Positions 1 through 8,509 of a stretch of DNA of 64,000 bases are shown piece by piece. The DNA is from an uncultured Aquimarina sp. (GTDB lineage: Bacteria; Bacteroidota; Bacteroidia; Flavobacteriales; Flavobacteriaceae), in assembly GCA_947498815.1 (NCBI GenBank), contig CANMLU010000001.1:248001-312000 (forward strand). The letters are read 5' to 3'. The position numbers and the translations under genes are program-made. The notes under the pieces are model-generated. The model ran no database searches and was not told the DNA's origin. It was given only the letters and a program-made list of their open reading frames with translations. How positions within the stretch are numbered: position 1 is the first letter of the stretch; each line of letters starts with the position of its first letter.

Positions 1-380
1 CTAGCAACATTGGTTAGTGTACTTTCTCCAAAAAGTACGCCATAAAGCAATGAATCAATTATGTTTCCTAGTGCACCCGCAAAAATCAAAGCGATACAAA
101 AGGTCAATATTCTTGGGCTTTCTTTACGTACAGAATCATAGAGCCAATACCCAATTCCTGTAATAGCAGCTAATCTAAATAAGGTAAGGATAAGTTTGCC
201 GTAACTACCAGGGAGTTCAAAACCCCATGCCATTCCTTTGTTTTCTACAAATACAATTCGAAACCAATTGAACACCTGAATCTCTTCTTGTATTGTGAAA
301 TGTGTTTTAATATATACTTTGGTGATTTGGTCAATTAGTAATACTAAAACAATAACTAAAATGGATTTTTTCAAAGACAT
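1..380 (-). CDS. lspA: Lipoprotein signal peptidase LspA (partial, C-terminus outside window)
   Basis: Aspartyl signal peptidase II of the inner membrane. It removes the signal peptide from diacylated prolipoproteins, of which this window encodes many. The reverse complement reads from an ATG at 380 for about 126 codons and leaves the window at base 1. Visible features are an N-terminal hydrophobic segment followed by DQITK, the motif NKGMAWG, and GALGNIIDS, which carries the first catalytic Asp of the family. The second catalytic Asp motif lies beyond the window. It is too short for the ORF list but the motifs are clear. A minus-strand terminator at 511-564 separates it from the DUF4097 operon, so it is transcribed separately. 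Confidence 0.93.
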   Translation of the reverse strand, partial: MSLKKSILVIVLVLLIDQITKVYIKTHFTIQEEIQVFNWFRIVFVENKGMAWGFELPGSYGKLILTLFRLAAITGIGYWLYDSVRKESPRILTFCIALIFAGALGNIIDSLLYGVLFGESTLTNVA

Positions 381-510
381 ACAGATATCAATTTGTGCTG
401 GCATTAAGGATTATGACGGACAAAAATAGTATTTTATTTTGTTTTATAGTTACTTATAGCGCTGGTAATGGGTTTTATATGAAAAGGAGGTATAGATTTT
501 GGTAATCTTA

Positions 511-564
511 AAAACAAAAAAAAGAATTTAGCAACCTTATAAATATAGGTTGCTAAATTCTTTT
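511..564 (-). terminator. Rho-independent terminator of the sigma/DUF4097 operon
   Basis: Perfect 18-bp inverted repeat (arms 520-537 and 547-564, 9-nt loop). On the minus strand it is followed by a T-rich tract (the A-run at 511-523 read in reverse). It lies just past the stop codon at 599. Confidence 0.85.
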
Positions 565-598
565 ACACTTAAAATTAAGTTATTATTGACCGAACGTT

Positions 599-1312
599 TT
601 ATTGTTTTCGGATAAAAATGCTTCCACTTATAGTCTTGAGATGCAATTCACTTTTTACATCACCAAAGGTGCCTGTTACTTTGCTTCCTACCATGCGATT
701 TTTTCCATGATCAAATTCAAGATCCTTATCCGAATAGATCATCCCTGATATGGTTTCTGCTTTTAATCGGGATTTTGCAATATTAATGTCAATATCTCCG
801 CTGATGGTTTTGAGATTTAAATCTCCTGCATAATTTTTTATGTCAATATTTCCACTTATGATGTCAACGATGAGCTCTCCCTGATAGTTTTCAGATTCAA
901 CATTACCCGATATACTTTTTACCCTTAATCTTGAATCTTTAGGAAGGTATAGCGTGTAATTGGCATCAATATCCAAGTTATTACAAGGTCCCCAATTATT
1001 TTTTTGATTAGAACCGCGTTCTTTTTTCCACTTGTCAAATAAGTCTCCATAGTCTGATTTGATATTCAGAAGCGATGAAGAATTATCTATTTCCAAATTA
1101 AAATAGTCATCAAATTCGCCTCCATTTACACTTACTTCGGCTTTTAAATACACCTCTTTTTTATCCCAGGTTTTAATAACGATATCCTCGGCGAATTTAA
1201 AGGCGACTTTGATCTCAATGGCGGCAGTGCTAATGTTTTTTTCAATTACTTTTTGAGCATGTATTTGCAATGCAACAAAGCAAAATACTGTTAGGATTAA
1301 TAAATTTTTCAT
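599..1312 (-). CDS. DUF4097 family beta-repeat protein, exported
   Basis: A 237-residue protein with a Sec signal peptide (residues 1-19, ending IHAQ). The repeating short-strand pattern SISGNV / IISGNI / TISGDI / TISGMI / TISGSI from about residue 130 to the end is typical of DUF4097 putative adhesins, which form a right-handed beta-helix-like fold. It has no catalytic motif. It is the last gene of a minus-strand operon that starts with an ECF sigma factor (3455), 33 nt after another DUF4097 gene, so it is probably a cell-envelope target or effector of that sigma/anti-sigma pair. The exact function is unknown. Confidence 0.85.
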   Translation of the reverse strand: MKNLLILTVFCFVALQIHAQKVIEKNISTAAIEIKVAFKFAEDIVIKTWDKKEVYLKAEVSVNGGEFDDYFNLEIDNSSSLLNIKSDYGDLFDKWKKERGSNQKNNWGPCNNLDIDANYTLYLPKDSRLRVKSISGNVESENYQGELIVDIISGNIDIKNYAGDLNLKTISGDIDINIAKSRLKAETISGMIYSDKDLEFDHGKNRMVGSKVTGTFGDVKSELHLKTISGSIFIRKQ

Positions 1313-1345
1313 TGTTGTTCGTTTTGATGAATTGATTTGACCTCT

Positions 1346-2101
1346 TTATTGTTTTCTTAAATAAATATTCCCTGTAGATGATCTTAGACTTATCTCGACC
1401 CCACCATTGTTCAATACGGTGTTAATGGCTCTTTTGCCGGCAATGATTTTCATGTTATCTTTTTCGCTTGGAAATTTGATATCAAAATCGGTATAAATCT
1501 CACCCATAGATGTTTTTAATTCTAAATTGGCAGGAGTGCTAGAAGGAAGGCTAACATCTATTGCACCTGTTGCCGAAATTAAAGAGATGGGTGAGTTTTG
1601 ACTTACTTTGGTAAATATCACATTGATCTCTCCTGTTGCTGTTTTGGCAACAATAGGCCCTGTTACATCTTTAAGGATAATATTTCCTACATTAGTTCTT
1701 GCTTCTATTTCCGAAGAAAACCCTTCAATATGCAAACCTCCCAAATTGCTTCGTTCTATTGCAATATTGATACTCTTAGGAAGATAAACCTTAAGCAATT
1801 TACTATGCATACCTTTTAAGTTTCTAATGATTAGTGTTTCACCTTCTTTTTCGACGTACATTCCTAAACCAGTGTTATCACTACCTCCAGCATAAACCGC
1901 TTTTAAACCTTTGGCTTTTTCGGGTGTTTCATGTCCATCACCTTCAATTTTAAGCTCATTTTGGCTATGTACTTTTACTTCTACTCCAGATTCCGAACTT
2001 ATTCTCACTTTCTTAATGCCTTGCAAAGATTTTGTATAATCTTGCGCGGTTAAATTTCCTATGGTTATGAGTGCTAATAATGCTATTGTTATATTTTTCA
2101 T
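1346..2101 (-). CDS. DUF4097 family beta-repeat protein, exported (paralogue)
   Basis: A 251-residue protein with signal peptide MKNITIALLALITIGNLTAQ. The rest consists of short beta-strand repeats such as TNVGNIILKD, TATGEINVIF, SATGAIDVSL and SSTGNIYLRK, the DUF4097 signature with TG in place of SG. It resembles the downstream neighbour (599-1312), and both end in the same motif IxIRKQ/IYLRKQ. This suggests tandem duplication. It lies 24 nt downstream of the anti-sigma gene in the same operon. Localisation is periplasm or outer surface (inference). Confidence 0.85.
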   Translation of the reverse strand: MKNITIALLALITIGNLTAQDYTKSLQGIKKVRISSESGVEVKVHSQNELKIEGDGHETPEKAKGLKAVYAGGSDNTGLGMYVEKEGETLIIRNLKGMHSKLLKVYLPKSINIAIERSNLGGLHIEGFSSEIEARTNVGNIILKDVTGPIVAKTATGEINVIFTKVSQNSPISLISATGAIDVSLPSSTPANLELKTSMGEIYTDFDIKFPSEKDNMKIIAGKRAINTVLNNGGVEISLRSSTGNIYLRKQ

Positions 2102-2125
2102 TTGTTCTGATTTTTGATTGAAAAC

Positions 2126-2917
2126 TTAAATTAAACTTGGTAGACCAATTTTTACTTGATCTTTTACATAATTGGGTGTTTCTTCTTTTTGAAGCAACTT
2201 TTCCATAGAAGGAACTGCGCGTTTTTCCTGTATAGAAACTAATATTTGAATTAATTCAATTTGCATACCTGGATCTTGCTCTTGATCCAGAGCATTAATT
2301 AATGCGTTACGAACCATCTCTTTATCCGAAAATTTCGCCAATGCTTCTGCTGCAGCCAGTCGCACATTAATATGGTCGTCATAATGCATTTTTTGTATTA
2401 AGGCTTTTAATATATCATTACCGGGTTGTTCAAACTCCTCTGCATAGTTTACAGCTTGTAGTCTTTTGCTTGCGGACTCATTTTCGATAAGAGAAATGGT
2501 CATGACCTGCTTCATTTGTATCTTCTCTTTTTTTAATACGGCCATTTCATTGGAAAGGGATTCATTATTTTGAAATTTCCCGTAGAAATATCCTGAAATC
2601 ACAAGAGCAATTGTGGCTGCTATCTGTATTGCCGTCTTCCAACTGTTTTTAGTTCTTTTTTCAAGTGAAATTAATTTGGAATCATCCAGCAATGCTTTTT
2701 CTTTTTGAAGCATCTTTTCAAAATTCATTTGAAGGCTTTTATGAGGCAATTCTTTAGAGTCATTATCTATATTCTTAAACACCGTTTTAAGCCCTTTTAA
2801 TTCGGTACTGCAACTAGAGCAATTTTTGAGATGTGTTTCAATCTCAAGGTGTGTTTTTTGATCCAAATTTTGATCAATAAAATCGATTAATAAATCTTGT
2901 ATATGATTGCAGCTCAT
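2126..2917 (-). CDS. Anti-sigma factor: zinc-finger ZAS domain, one TM helix, HEAT-repeat exterior
   Basis: A 263-residue membrane protein. Residues 1-40 carry a zf-HC2 (ZAS) motif, Cys3 and H29-x3-C33-x2-C36, which in the family clamps an ECF sigma factor in the cytoplasm. One transmembrane helix lies at about residues 93-113 (AIQIAATIALVISGYFYG). The periplasmic part has HEAT-like helical repeats (DHINVRLAAAEALAKFSD, DPGMQIELIQILVSIQ). It starts 4 nt after the ECF sigma gene stop, so the two are co-translated partners. HEAT repeats as the sensor domain suggest sensing by protein contact (inference). Confidence 0.88.
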   Translation of the reverse strand: MSCNHIQDLLIDFIDQNLDQKTHLEIETHLKNCSSCSTELKGLKTVFKNIDNDSKELPHKSLQMNFEKMLQKEKALLDDSKLISLEKRTKNSWKTAIQIAATIALVISGYFYGKFQNNESLSNEMAVLKKEKIQMKQVMTISLIENESASKRLQAVNYAEEFEQPGNDILKALIQKMHYDDHINVRLAAAEALAKFSDKEMVRNALINALDQEQDPGMQIELIQILVSIQEKRAVPSMEKLLQKEETPNYVKDQVKIGLPSLI

Positions 2918-2921
2918 GATC

Positions 2922-3455
2922 TTATATATTTTGTAAATAATAATCTTTCAATTTATGTATGGCCCGATGTACTTTGGTTTTTACAGCTCCTGTTGTCGAA
3001 CCTGTAATCTCGGCTATTTCTTGATATTTAATTCCTTGGTAACGATTCATCACCACTAGCTCCTTGTCGCTTTTACTTAACTGGTTTAATGCTTTAAAGA
3101 GTTGTTCATTTGTTTCTTGTATTTCTACGCTGTCAACTTGTTGATCTTCGGTTTTATAGTATACTTCATCTAATCTTTGATCTTTGTTTTTTGTGCTCTG
3201 ATAATGATCGACAAATATGTTTCTTGCAATGGTATAGATCCAGGCCGAAAACTTTCCCTTTTTGTATGAGGTTCTATATTTAATCGCCTTATAAAAAACC
3301 TCTTGTGTAATATCCTGACTAGCCTCTCTGTCTCTAGACATTTTTAGTAAGAAATTATATATCCTTACATGATATCTATCGAACAGTATGCTCATCTTAT
3401 CCAAATCTCCTTTGGATACCAGAATCATTAATTCTTCGTCAGTTGTATTTTTCAA
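2922..3455 (-). CDS. ECF RNA polymerase sigma factor
   Basis: A 177-residue sigma-70 family ECF factor. Region 2 (residues about 25-90) contains DREASQDITQEVFYKAIKYR and the -10-binding helix KFSAWIYTIARNIFVDHYQ. Region 4 (about 120-170) has the helix-turn-helix YQEIAEITGSTTGAVKTKVH. It heads the operon with its anti-sigma factor and two DUF4097 proteins. By analogy to other ECF systems it probably autoregulates this operon and envelope genes. The promoter lies in 3456-3520 but no clear box was identified. Confidence 0.93.
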   Translation of the reverse strand: MKNTTDEELMILVSKGDLDKMSILFDRYHVRIYNFLLKMSRDREASQDITQEVFYKAIKYRTSYKKGKFSAWIYTIARNIFVDHYQSTKNKDQRLDEVYYKTEDQQVDSVEIQETNEQLFKALNQLSKSDKELVVMNRYQGIKYQEIAEITGSTTGAVKTKVHRAIHKLKDYYLQNI

Positions 3456-3520
3456 GATGGTACTCTTTGGTTGGTTTCTATTACTAATACCTTTATTTTT
3501 TGAAAAGGTTACATTGGGGA

Positions 3521-3556
3521 ATAAAAAAAGTGCTTCCTAATATTAGAAAGCACTTT
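3521..3556 (-). terminator. Terminator downstream of the dksA-like gene
   Basis: Inverted repeat 3527-3535 / 3548-3556. Read on the minus strand it is followed by a run of seven T (A-run 3523-3529). It lies 25 bp beyond the stop at 3581. Confidence 0.75.
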
Positions 3557-3580
3557 AAATTTACAATATTTTACAGTTTG

Positions 3581-3964
3581 TTAGCTCTGCATATTCTTTG
3601 CCTCGATACTCAATGTAGCATGAGGGACCAACTTTAATCGCTCTGGATTAATTAGTTTTCCTGTTACACGACAAATACCGTAGGTTTTGTTTTCAATACG
3701 CAATAAAGCATTCTTTAAATCACGTACAAATTTCTCTTGTCGTATAGCAAGTTGTGTATTTGCCTCTTTCGACATAGTTTCACTTCCTTCTTCAAAGGCT
3801 TTAAATGTTGGAGAAGTATCATCTGTACCATTATTACCATCATTTTTGTATGCACTTTGTAGTAATTCCAAATCTTTTTGTGCCTGTTCCATCTTGTCAA
3901 GGATAATTTCCTTAAACTTCGCTAAATCAGTGTCGCTGTACCTTACTTTTACATCTTCTGCCAT
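3581..3964 (-). CDS. TraR/DksA family protein lacking the zinc-binding cysteines
   Basis: A 127-residue protein with the DksA/TraR layout: an N-terminal coiled coil (about residues 15-90) and a C-terminal globular zinc-finger region beginning YGICRVTGKLINPERLKLVPHAT. In canonical members this finger holds four cysteines (CxxC...CxxC). Here only Cys98 remains and the second Cys position is Thr, so zinc is probably not bound. The family binds the RNA polymerase secondary channel, and many Bacteroidota versions show this degeneration. It lies 4 nt downstream of ileS and is probably co-transcribed. Confidence 0.88.
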   Translation of the reverse strand: MAEDVKVRYSDTDLAKFKEIILDKMEQAQKDLELLQSAYKNDGNNGTDDTSPTFKAFEEGSETMSKEANTQLAIRQEKFVRDLKNALLRIENKTYGICRVTGKLINPERLKLVPHATLSIEAKNMQS

Positions 3965-3968
3965 ATTC

Positions 3969-6900
3969 TTAATGTTTTTTTATTATCAATTGGGTTGCAA
4001 TGTCATCAAACGCAATTTCCGTACCGTTTATTACATCTGTCGCAAATTCAATTGTTTCTGTTAAGGTTTCATTCTTAATATAGGTTTCATTAGTGGCTAC
4101 CGCTTCTTGAATAGTTTTATTGTCTTTAAAAACAATGCCTATTTTATCAGTCACTTCAAGCCCGTTATCCTTACGTATATTCTGAATACGATTTACAAGC
4201 TCTCTGGCAATACCTTCTTTTTTAAGGTCTGGTGTTATGGTAACATCTAATGCAACTGTCAATGAACCCGAATTTGCAACCAACCAACCCTCTATGTCTT
4301 GAGAGCTAATCTCTACGTCATCGGTTCCTAAAGTAATAATTTTATCATTAATTTCTAAATCAAACTGACCCGTTTGTTCAAGAATTTTTATAGTTTTTTG
4401 ATCAAACCCTTGTATCTTATTGGCTATCAATTTCATATCTTTTCCGAAACGAGGGCCTAATGTTTTAAAATTTGGCTTGATTTGTTTGACCAAGATACCA
4501 GAAGCATCGTCAATAAGTTCTATTTCCTTCACATTTACTTCACTTTTTACAAGGTCTGCAATATCAATAATCTCATTTTTTTCTGCATCATTTAATACAG
4601 GGATCATAATACGTTGTAAAGGTTGGCGTACTTTTATTTTTTCTTTTTGACGTAATGAGAGTGCCAAAGAAGTAATCGTTTGTGCCTTTTGCATTTTATG
4701 TTCTAAGGCCTTATCTACATAGGTTTCATCATATTCTGGGAAATAGGCCAAATGAACACTTTCAAAAGCTTCCTTTTTGGTAACCACCACCAAATCTTTA
4801 TACAACCGATCCATAAAAAATGGTGCTACCGGAGCTCCTAATTTTGCAACGGTAAGCATACAGGTGTACAATGTTTGGTATGCCGATATTTTATCTTGTT
4901 GGTAATCGCCTTTCCAATATCTTCTTCTGCTTAAGCGCACAAACCAATTACTGAGATTTTCTTGTACAAAGTCCGAGATTGCTCTGGTGGCTTTGGTAGG
5001 CTCATAATCATTATAGTATTCATCCACATTTTTGATCAAGGTGTGCAATTCACTAAGAATCCATCGATCAATTTCTGGGCGTTCTTCTAATGGAATATCT
5101 ACTTCAGAATACGTAAAGTTATCGATATTGGCATATAGTGTAAAGAATGAATAGGTATTATACAATGTACCAAAAAACTTACGACGTACTTCGGCAATAC
5201 CTTCAATATCAAATTTTAAATTGTCCCAAGGATTAGCATTACTAATCATATACCAACGGGTAGCATCGGGACCATAAGCTTTTAAAGTTTCAAATGGATC
5301 CGCTGCATTGCCCAATCTTTTGGACATTTTTTGACCATCCTTGTCTAATACGAGGCCATTTGACACAACATTTTTATAGGCAACATCATCAAAAATCATA
5401 GTTGCAATAGCGTGTAATGTATAAAACCATCCACGTGTTTGGTCTACACCTTCTGCGATAAAATCTGCTTTACGTGCACCAGACTCTACTTTTTCTTTGT
5501 TCTCGAAAGGGTAGTGCCATTGTGCATAGGGCATAGATCCAGAATCAAACCATACATCAATCAGATCGTTTTCGCGCTTCATAGGTTTTCCAGAAGCGGA
5601 TACCAAAGTGATTTGATCCACTACATTTTTATGAAGATCAATTTTGTCATAGTTTTCTTCACTCATATCACCAACTGTAAAGTCGGCAAACAGATCGGCT
5701 TCGAGTACCTCGGCCTCTACTGCTTTTTGCATTTCAGCTTTTAATTCCTCAACAGAACCAATAATAAGTTCTTCTTTACCATCTTCTGTTCTCCATATAG
5801 GTAATGGTATTCCCCAGAAACGAGAACGAGACAAGTTCCAGTCATTAGCATTAGCTAGCCAGTTTCCAAAACGTCCTTCACCGGTAGCCTTTGGTTTCCA
5901 GTTGATGCCAAGATTAAGTTCGTGCATACGATCTTTAAAGTCCGGAACTTTAATAAACCAAGAATCTAGTGGATAATACAATACTGGTTTATCGGTACGC
6001 CAGCAATTAGGATAACTGTGCACATATTTTTCAACTTTAAAAGCTTTATTTTCTATTTTAAGTTTGATAGCGATTTCAACATCTACAGACTTATCTGGCG
6101 CAGTACCGTCATCATAATATTCATTTTTTACATATTTACCAGCAAACTCACCAACGTGTTTTGTGAATTTACCTTGTAAATCAACTAAAGGTACTAAGTT
6201 ATCATTATCGTCTTTGACTAATAATGCAGGGACTTCTGGTTTGGCTTGTTTGGCTACCATGGCATCATCTGCACCAAATGTCGGAGCGGTATGAACAATA
6301 CCCGTTCCATCTTCGGTAGTTACAAAATCTCCTGCAATGACTCTAAATGCATTTTCAGGATTATGATAAGGTTTTGCATAGTCTATAAGTTGGTCATAAC
6401 GAATCTCTACCAGATCAACACCTTTAAACTCTTTGAGTATGAAATAAGGTATTTTTTTATCTCCTTCTTTAAAAGAATCAACTTCACCTTCTGTTTCAAC
6501 CTGTACAAATTTCCCCGTAAATTGCTTTCCAACTAGATTTTTTGCTAGGATAACATTTGTAGGTTCAAAAGTATATTGGTTATATGTTTTTACTAAAACA
6601 TAATCTATTTTATTCCCTACGGTCAATGCAGTATTCGAAGGAAGTGTCCACGGTGTAGTGGTCCACGCCAAGAAATAAATAGCTCCTGTTATATCTTTTA
6701 AGAAAGAAGGCAAGGTTTCTTCTTTGGCTTTAAACTGGGCCACTACCGTAGTATCAGTAACATCTTGATACGTTCCCGGTTGATTAAGTTCGTGAGAACT
6801 TAATCCCGTTCCTGCTTTTGGAGAATACGGTTGGATCGTATATCCCTTATACAATAACCCTTTTTTATAGATTTGTGAAAGCAACCACCATACGCTTTCC

Positions 6901-7373
6901 ATGTATTTGGATTTGTAGGTGATATATGGATCTTCCATATCCACCCAATACCCTATTTTTTGGGTAAGGTCATTCCAGATATCCGTATAACGCATCACTG
7001 CTTTTTTACAGGCTTCGTTATATTCTTCTACAGTAATTTTTTTGCCAATATCCTCTTTGGTAATCCCTAATTCTTTCTCTACACCAAGTTCTATTGGAAG
7101 TCCATGGGTATCCCACCCAGCTTTACGTTTTACCTGGTATCCTTTTTGCGTTTTATAACGGCAAAAAATATCTTTAATCGCACGGGCCATCACATGATGT
7201 ATTCCAGGAAGTCCATTTGCCGAAGGAGGGCCTTCAAAAAATACAAATGGTTCTTCTCCATCACGCTCACTAATACTCTTATCGAATATGCTATTCTGTT
7301 GCCAGAAATCTAGTATTTCATCAGCTACTTTAGGTAAGTCAAGTCCTTTATATTCAGGAAACTTCGTGCTCAT
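3969..7373 (-). CDS. ileS: Isoleucyl-tRNA synthetase (long, eukaryote-like type)
   Basis: Class I aminoacyl-tRNA synthetase of 1134 residues that charges tRNA-Ile. The HIGH-type motif is PPSANGLPGIHH (residues 49-60) and the signature KMSKR lies at about residue 680. The CP1 editing domain lies between them (WTTTPWTLPSNTALTVG, and ..GTGIVHTAPTFGADD). The C-terminal anticodon region is long and has no CxxC zinc motif, which fits the IleRS2/eukaryote-like type found in Bacteroidota. In that type, intrinsic mupirocin resistance is common (family knowledge, not tested here). It is the first gene of an ileS-dksA-like unit. Confidence 0.97.
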   Translation of the reverse strand: MSTKFPEYKGLDLPKVADEILDFWQQNSIFDKSISERDGEEPFVFFEGPPSANGLPGIHHVMARAIKDIFCRYKTQKGYQVKRKAGWDTHGLPIELGVEKELGITKEDIGKKITVEEYNEACKKAVMRYTDIWNDLTQKIGYWVDMEDPYITYKSKYMESVWWLLSQIYKKGLLYKGYTIQPYSPKAGTGLSSHELNQPGTYQDVTDTTVVAQFKAKEETLPSFLKDITGAIYFLAWTTTPWTLPSNTALTVGNKIDYVLVKTYNQYTFEPTNVILAKNLVGKQFTGKFVQVETEGEVDSFKEGDKKIPYFILKEFKGVDLVEIRYDQLIDYAKPYHNPENAFRVIAGDFVTTEDGTGIVHTAPTFGADDAMVAKQAKPEVPALLVKDDNDNLVPLVDLQGKFTKHVGEFAGKYVKNEYYDDGTAPDKSVDVEIAIKLKIENKAFKVEKYVHSYPNCWRTDKPVLYYPLDSWFIKVPDFKDRMHELNLGINWKPKATGEGRFGNWLANANDWNLSRSRFWGIPLPIWRTEDGKEELIIGSVEELKAEMQKAVEAEVLEADLFADFTVGDMSEENYDKIDLHKNVVDQITLVSASGKPMKRENDLIDVWFDSGSMPYAQWHYPFENKEKVESGARKADFIAEGVDQTRGWFYTLHAIATMIFDDVAYKNVVSNGLVLDKDGQKMSKRLGNAADPFETLKAYGPDATRWYMISNANPWDNLKFDIEGIAEVRRKFFGTLYNTYSFFTLYANIDNFTYSEVDIPLEERPEIDRWILSELHTLIKNVDEYYNDYEPTKATRAISDFVQENLSNWFVRLSRRRYWKGDYQQDKISAYQTLYTCMLTVAKLGAPVAPFFMDRLYKDLVVVTKKEAFESVHLAYFPEYDETYVDKALEHKMQKAQTITSLALSLRQKEKIKVRQPLQRIMIPVLNDAEKNEIIDIADLVKSEVNVKEIELIDDASGILVKQIKPNFKTLGPRFGKDMKLIANKIQGFDQKTIKILEQTGQFDLEINDKIITLGTDDVEISSQDIEGWLVANSGSLTVALDVTITPDLKKEGIARELVNRIQNIRKDNGLEVTDKIGIVFKDNKTIQEAVATNETYIKNETLTETIEFATDVINGTEIAFDDIATQLIIKKH

Positions 7374-7821
7374 TTGGTCGTTCTTTCTATTAAGTCTGCG
7401 AAAATAAGGATTTTCTGTAAAAAGAAGGGTGAAATTAGACTACGATATGAAATAAATGCTTGACTAATTGGCATTTTTAACAAAGCCTTTGATTTTTTGA
7501 CAAAAAAATGATAAAAATGCTTCCAAAAGCACATAGACCTGTGTTACAGTTAAGATATATCTGCCAGAGTATTACAATACCTCATATAACTATTAACGAT
7601 TGCCGAACATCGTTAATCGATTTTGGATTTTTTGATGAGATTAAACAAAATTGAAACGGATGTGTTAATAATTGGAACTACCGTTATAATTGATTTTAAA
7701 GAAATGAGGTTTCTTTGGTTCGTTGAGCTTTTGTTTTCTGTATACCCACTTGTAGATATGTTACTTGAATATTGAGGCATATGCATGTTTGATGATATCT
7801 ATATACTTAAAAAATAAAACT
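7374..7821. other. Leader/promoter region of the peptide array
   Basis: A 448-bp gap without a gene between divergent ileS and the first peptide gene. It holds a 9-bp inverted repeat (7592-7600 / 7609-7617). It also holds a stretch at about 7650-7720 that resembles 8528-8605 upstream of the third peptide: TTGAAAC, then GGAAC..CCGT.ATA, then GTTTCTTTGG. The second leader copy suggests these conserved blocks contain the array promoter. Confidence 0.5.
7592..7617. repeat. Inverted repeat in leader of peptide array, copy 1
   Basis: ATTAACGAT, 8-nt loop, ATCGTTAAT. A longer palindrome at the equivalent place (8479-8509) precedes the second peptide block. No T-tract follows, so an operator or RNA element is more likely than a terminator. 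Confidence 0.5.
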
Positions 7822-8013
7822 ATGCTAAAAAACATCATGAAGATTGAGGGTGCTATGCAATTGAGTAAATATGAGCAACGTATGCTAAAAGGGGGTTGGG
7901 ATCACGAAGAAGGGTGTTACCAGCTTGGAGACCTATGTTGTATACCAACAGTTTTTGGCAGGGATAGCTGTGGAGCAGGATCCTGTATCCAAGGAATTGT
8001 TTGTGATATATAG
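7822..8013 (+). CDS. Double-glycine-leader cysteine-rich peptide 1
   Basis: 63 residues. The start ATG at 7822 is chosen because it gives the leader MLKNIMKIEGAMQLSKYEQR followed by MLKGG, which matches the other four peptides; the longer upstream extension is not conserved. The leader is exactly 25 residues ending in GG, the site cut by C39-peptidase ABC exporters in bacteriocin systems. The 38-residue core has six Cys with spacing C-x6-CC-x9-C-x4-C-x5-C, which suggests disulfides. It is a close paralogue of peptide 4 (9023). No modification enzyme is adjacent. Bacteriocin or signalling roles are inference only. Confidence 0.82.
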   Translation: MLKNIMKIEGAMQLSKYEQRMLKGGWDHEEGCYQLGDLCCIPTVFGRDSCGAGSCIQGIVCDI

Positions 8014-8029
8014 TAATGAACTAAATAAA

Positions 8030-8075
8030 ATTCTTGCAAGAGCAGACACAGAACTTGAGTGTCTTTAAATGTTCA
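8030..8075 (+). promoter_or_regulatory. 46-nt conserved peptide-array element, copy 1
   Basis: First of three nearly identical 46-nt elements (others at 8660 and 9243). It begins ATTCTTGCAAGA, contains the hairpin AGACAC(8044-8049)/GTGTCT(8059-8064) with a 9-nt loop, and ends TTTAAATGTTCA. It ends 28 nt before the peptide 2 start codon. It may be a promoter/operator or a 5'-UTR RNA element. Confidence 0.7.
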
Positions 8076-8103
8076 GGTATTATGTAACTCAAAAATTAAA
8101 ACT

Positions 8104-8295
8104 ATGTTAAAAAACATTTTAAATCTCAACGGAGTAAAAGAATTGAACAAAGCACAGCAAAAAATGGTTATGGGTGGTTTTGGTTGCGTTATGAATGGCG
8201 GAACATGTTGTTTCCGTCTTTGTGTATACTGCCCACCTATTTCATGTGGTCATGGCAACAGATGTGTAAATGGTATACGATGCGAATATGTTTAA
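8104..8295 (+). CDS. Double-glycine-leader cysteine-rich peptide 2
   Basis: 63 residues. The ATG at 8104 aligns with its paralogues. The leader is MLKNILNLNGVKELNKAQQK followed by MVMGG (25 residues). The 38-residue core has eight Cys: the shared opening C-x6-CC, then C-x2-C inserted in the next loop, then C-x5-C-x5-C. The extra pair would fit one more disulfide than the six-Cys paralogues. It is followed by a strong terminator (8366-8404), so peptides 1 and 2 form the first block. Confidence 0.82.
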   Translation: MLKNILNLNGVKELNKAQQKMVMGGFGCVMNGGTCCFRLCVYCPPISCGHGNRCVNGIRCEYV

Positions 8296-8365
8296 AATAA
8301 ATAGATGATAAGTCTTAAAATTTGTTCCCATATTTTATAAGACATACTCGTCTATGATTGTGAGT

Positions 8366-8404
8366 AAACCCTGCCTAATACATGTATTAAGCAGGGTTTT
8401 TTTT
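8366..8404 (+). terminator. Terminator of peptide block 1
   Basis: Arms AAACCCTGC (8366-8374) and GCAGGGTTT (8391-8399), extended by further A/T pairs, then a run of eight T. The preceding TCTATGATT (8351-8359) is shared with the terminator of block 2 (TCTATGATT at 9646-9654), which shows the two terminators are related. Confidence 0.88.
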
Positions 8405-8414
8405 GAAAAAAAAG

Positions 8415-8483
8415 CTTTAAAAGTCAATTTAAGATTCTAATACCTAGTTTTTCTCGACCTACATTATAAGATATCCTTAACGC
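8415..8483 (-). pseudogene. Remnant of a TonB-dependent receptor 3' end (putative)
   Basis: The segment aligns with the last codons of the intact receptor gene at 9713-9775. Both read CTTTAAAA.TCAAT, then GATTC..ATAC.T.G, then GACCT on the plus strand, in the same position behind a related terminator. On the minus strand it would encode a GR..LGIRI-like tail that resembles GQIIPSIGIVIDF, with a 1-nt shift at the stop. Differences are mostly transitions. It is most simply explained as a decayed copy left when a peptide-terminator-receptor block was duplicated. The alignment was made by eye and is short. Confidence 0.45.
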
Positions 8484-8509
8484 TTATTAACGGTTTGTTA
8501 ATAAGCGTT
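8479..8509. repeat. Perfect 13-bp inverted repeat, leader copy 2
   Basis: AACGCTTATTAAC (8479-8491), loop GGTTT, GTTAATAAGCGTT (8497-8509). It is followed by only four T, so it is a weak terminator candidate. It occupies the same place relative to block 2 as 7592-7617 does to block 1. Confidence 0.65.

Noticed and set aside
1598-1819. Plus-strand ORF within a DUF4097 gene
   Set aside because: Antisense to a gene with a signal peptide and family repeats.
7765-7821. N-terminal extension of peptide 1 from an upstream start
   Set aside because: The other four peptides begin at MLKN with 25-residue leaders; the extension has no counterpart.
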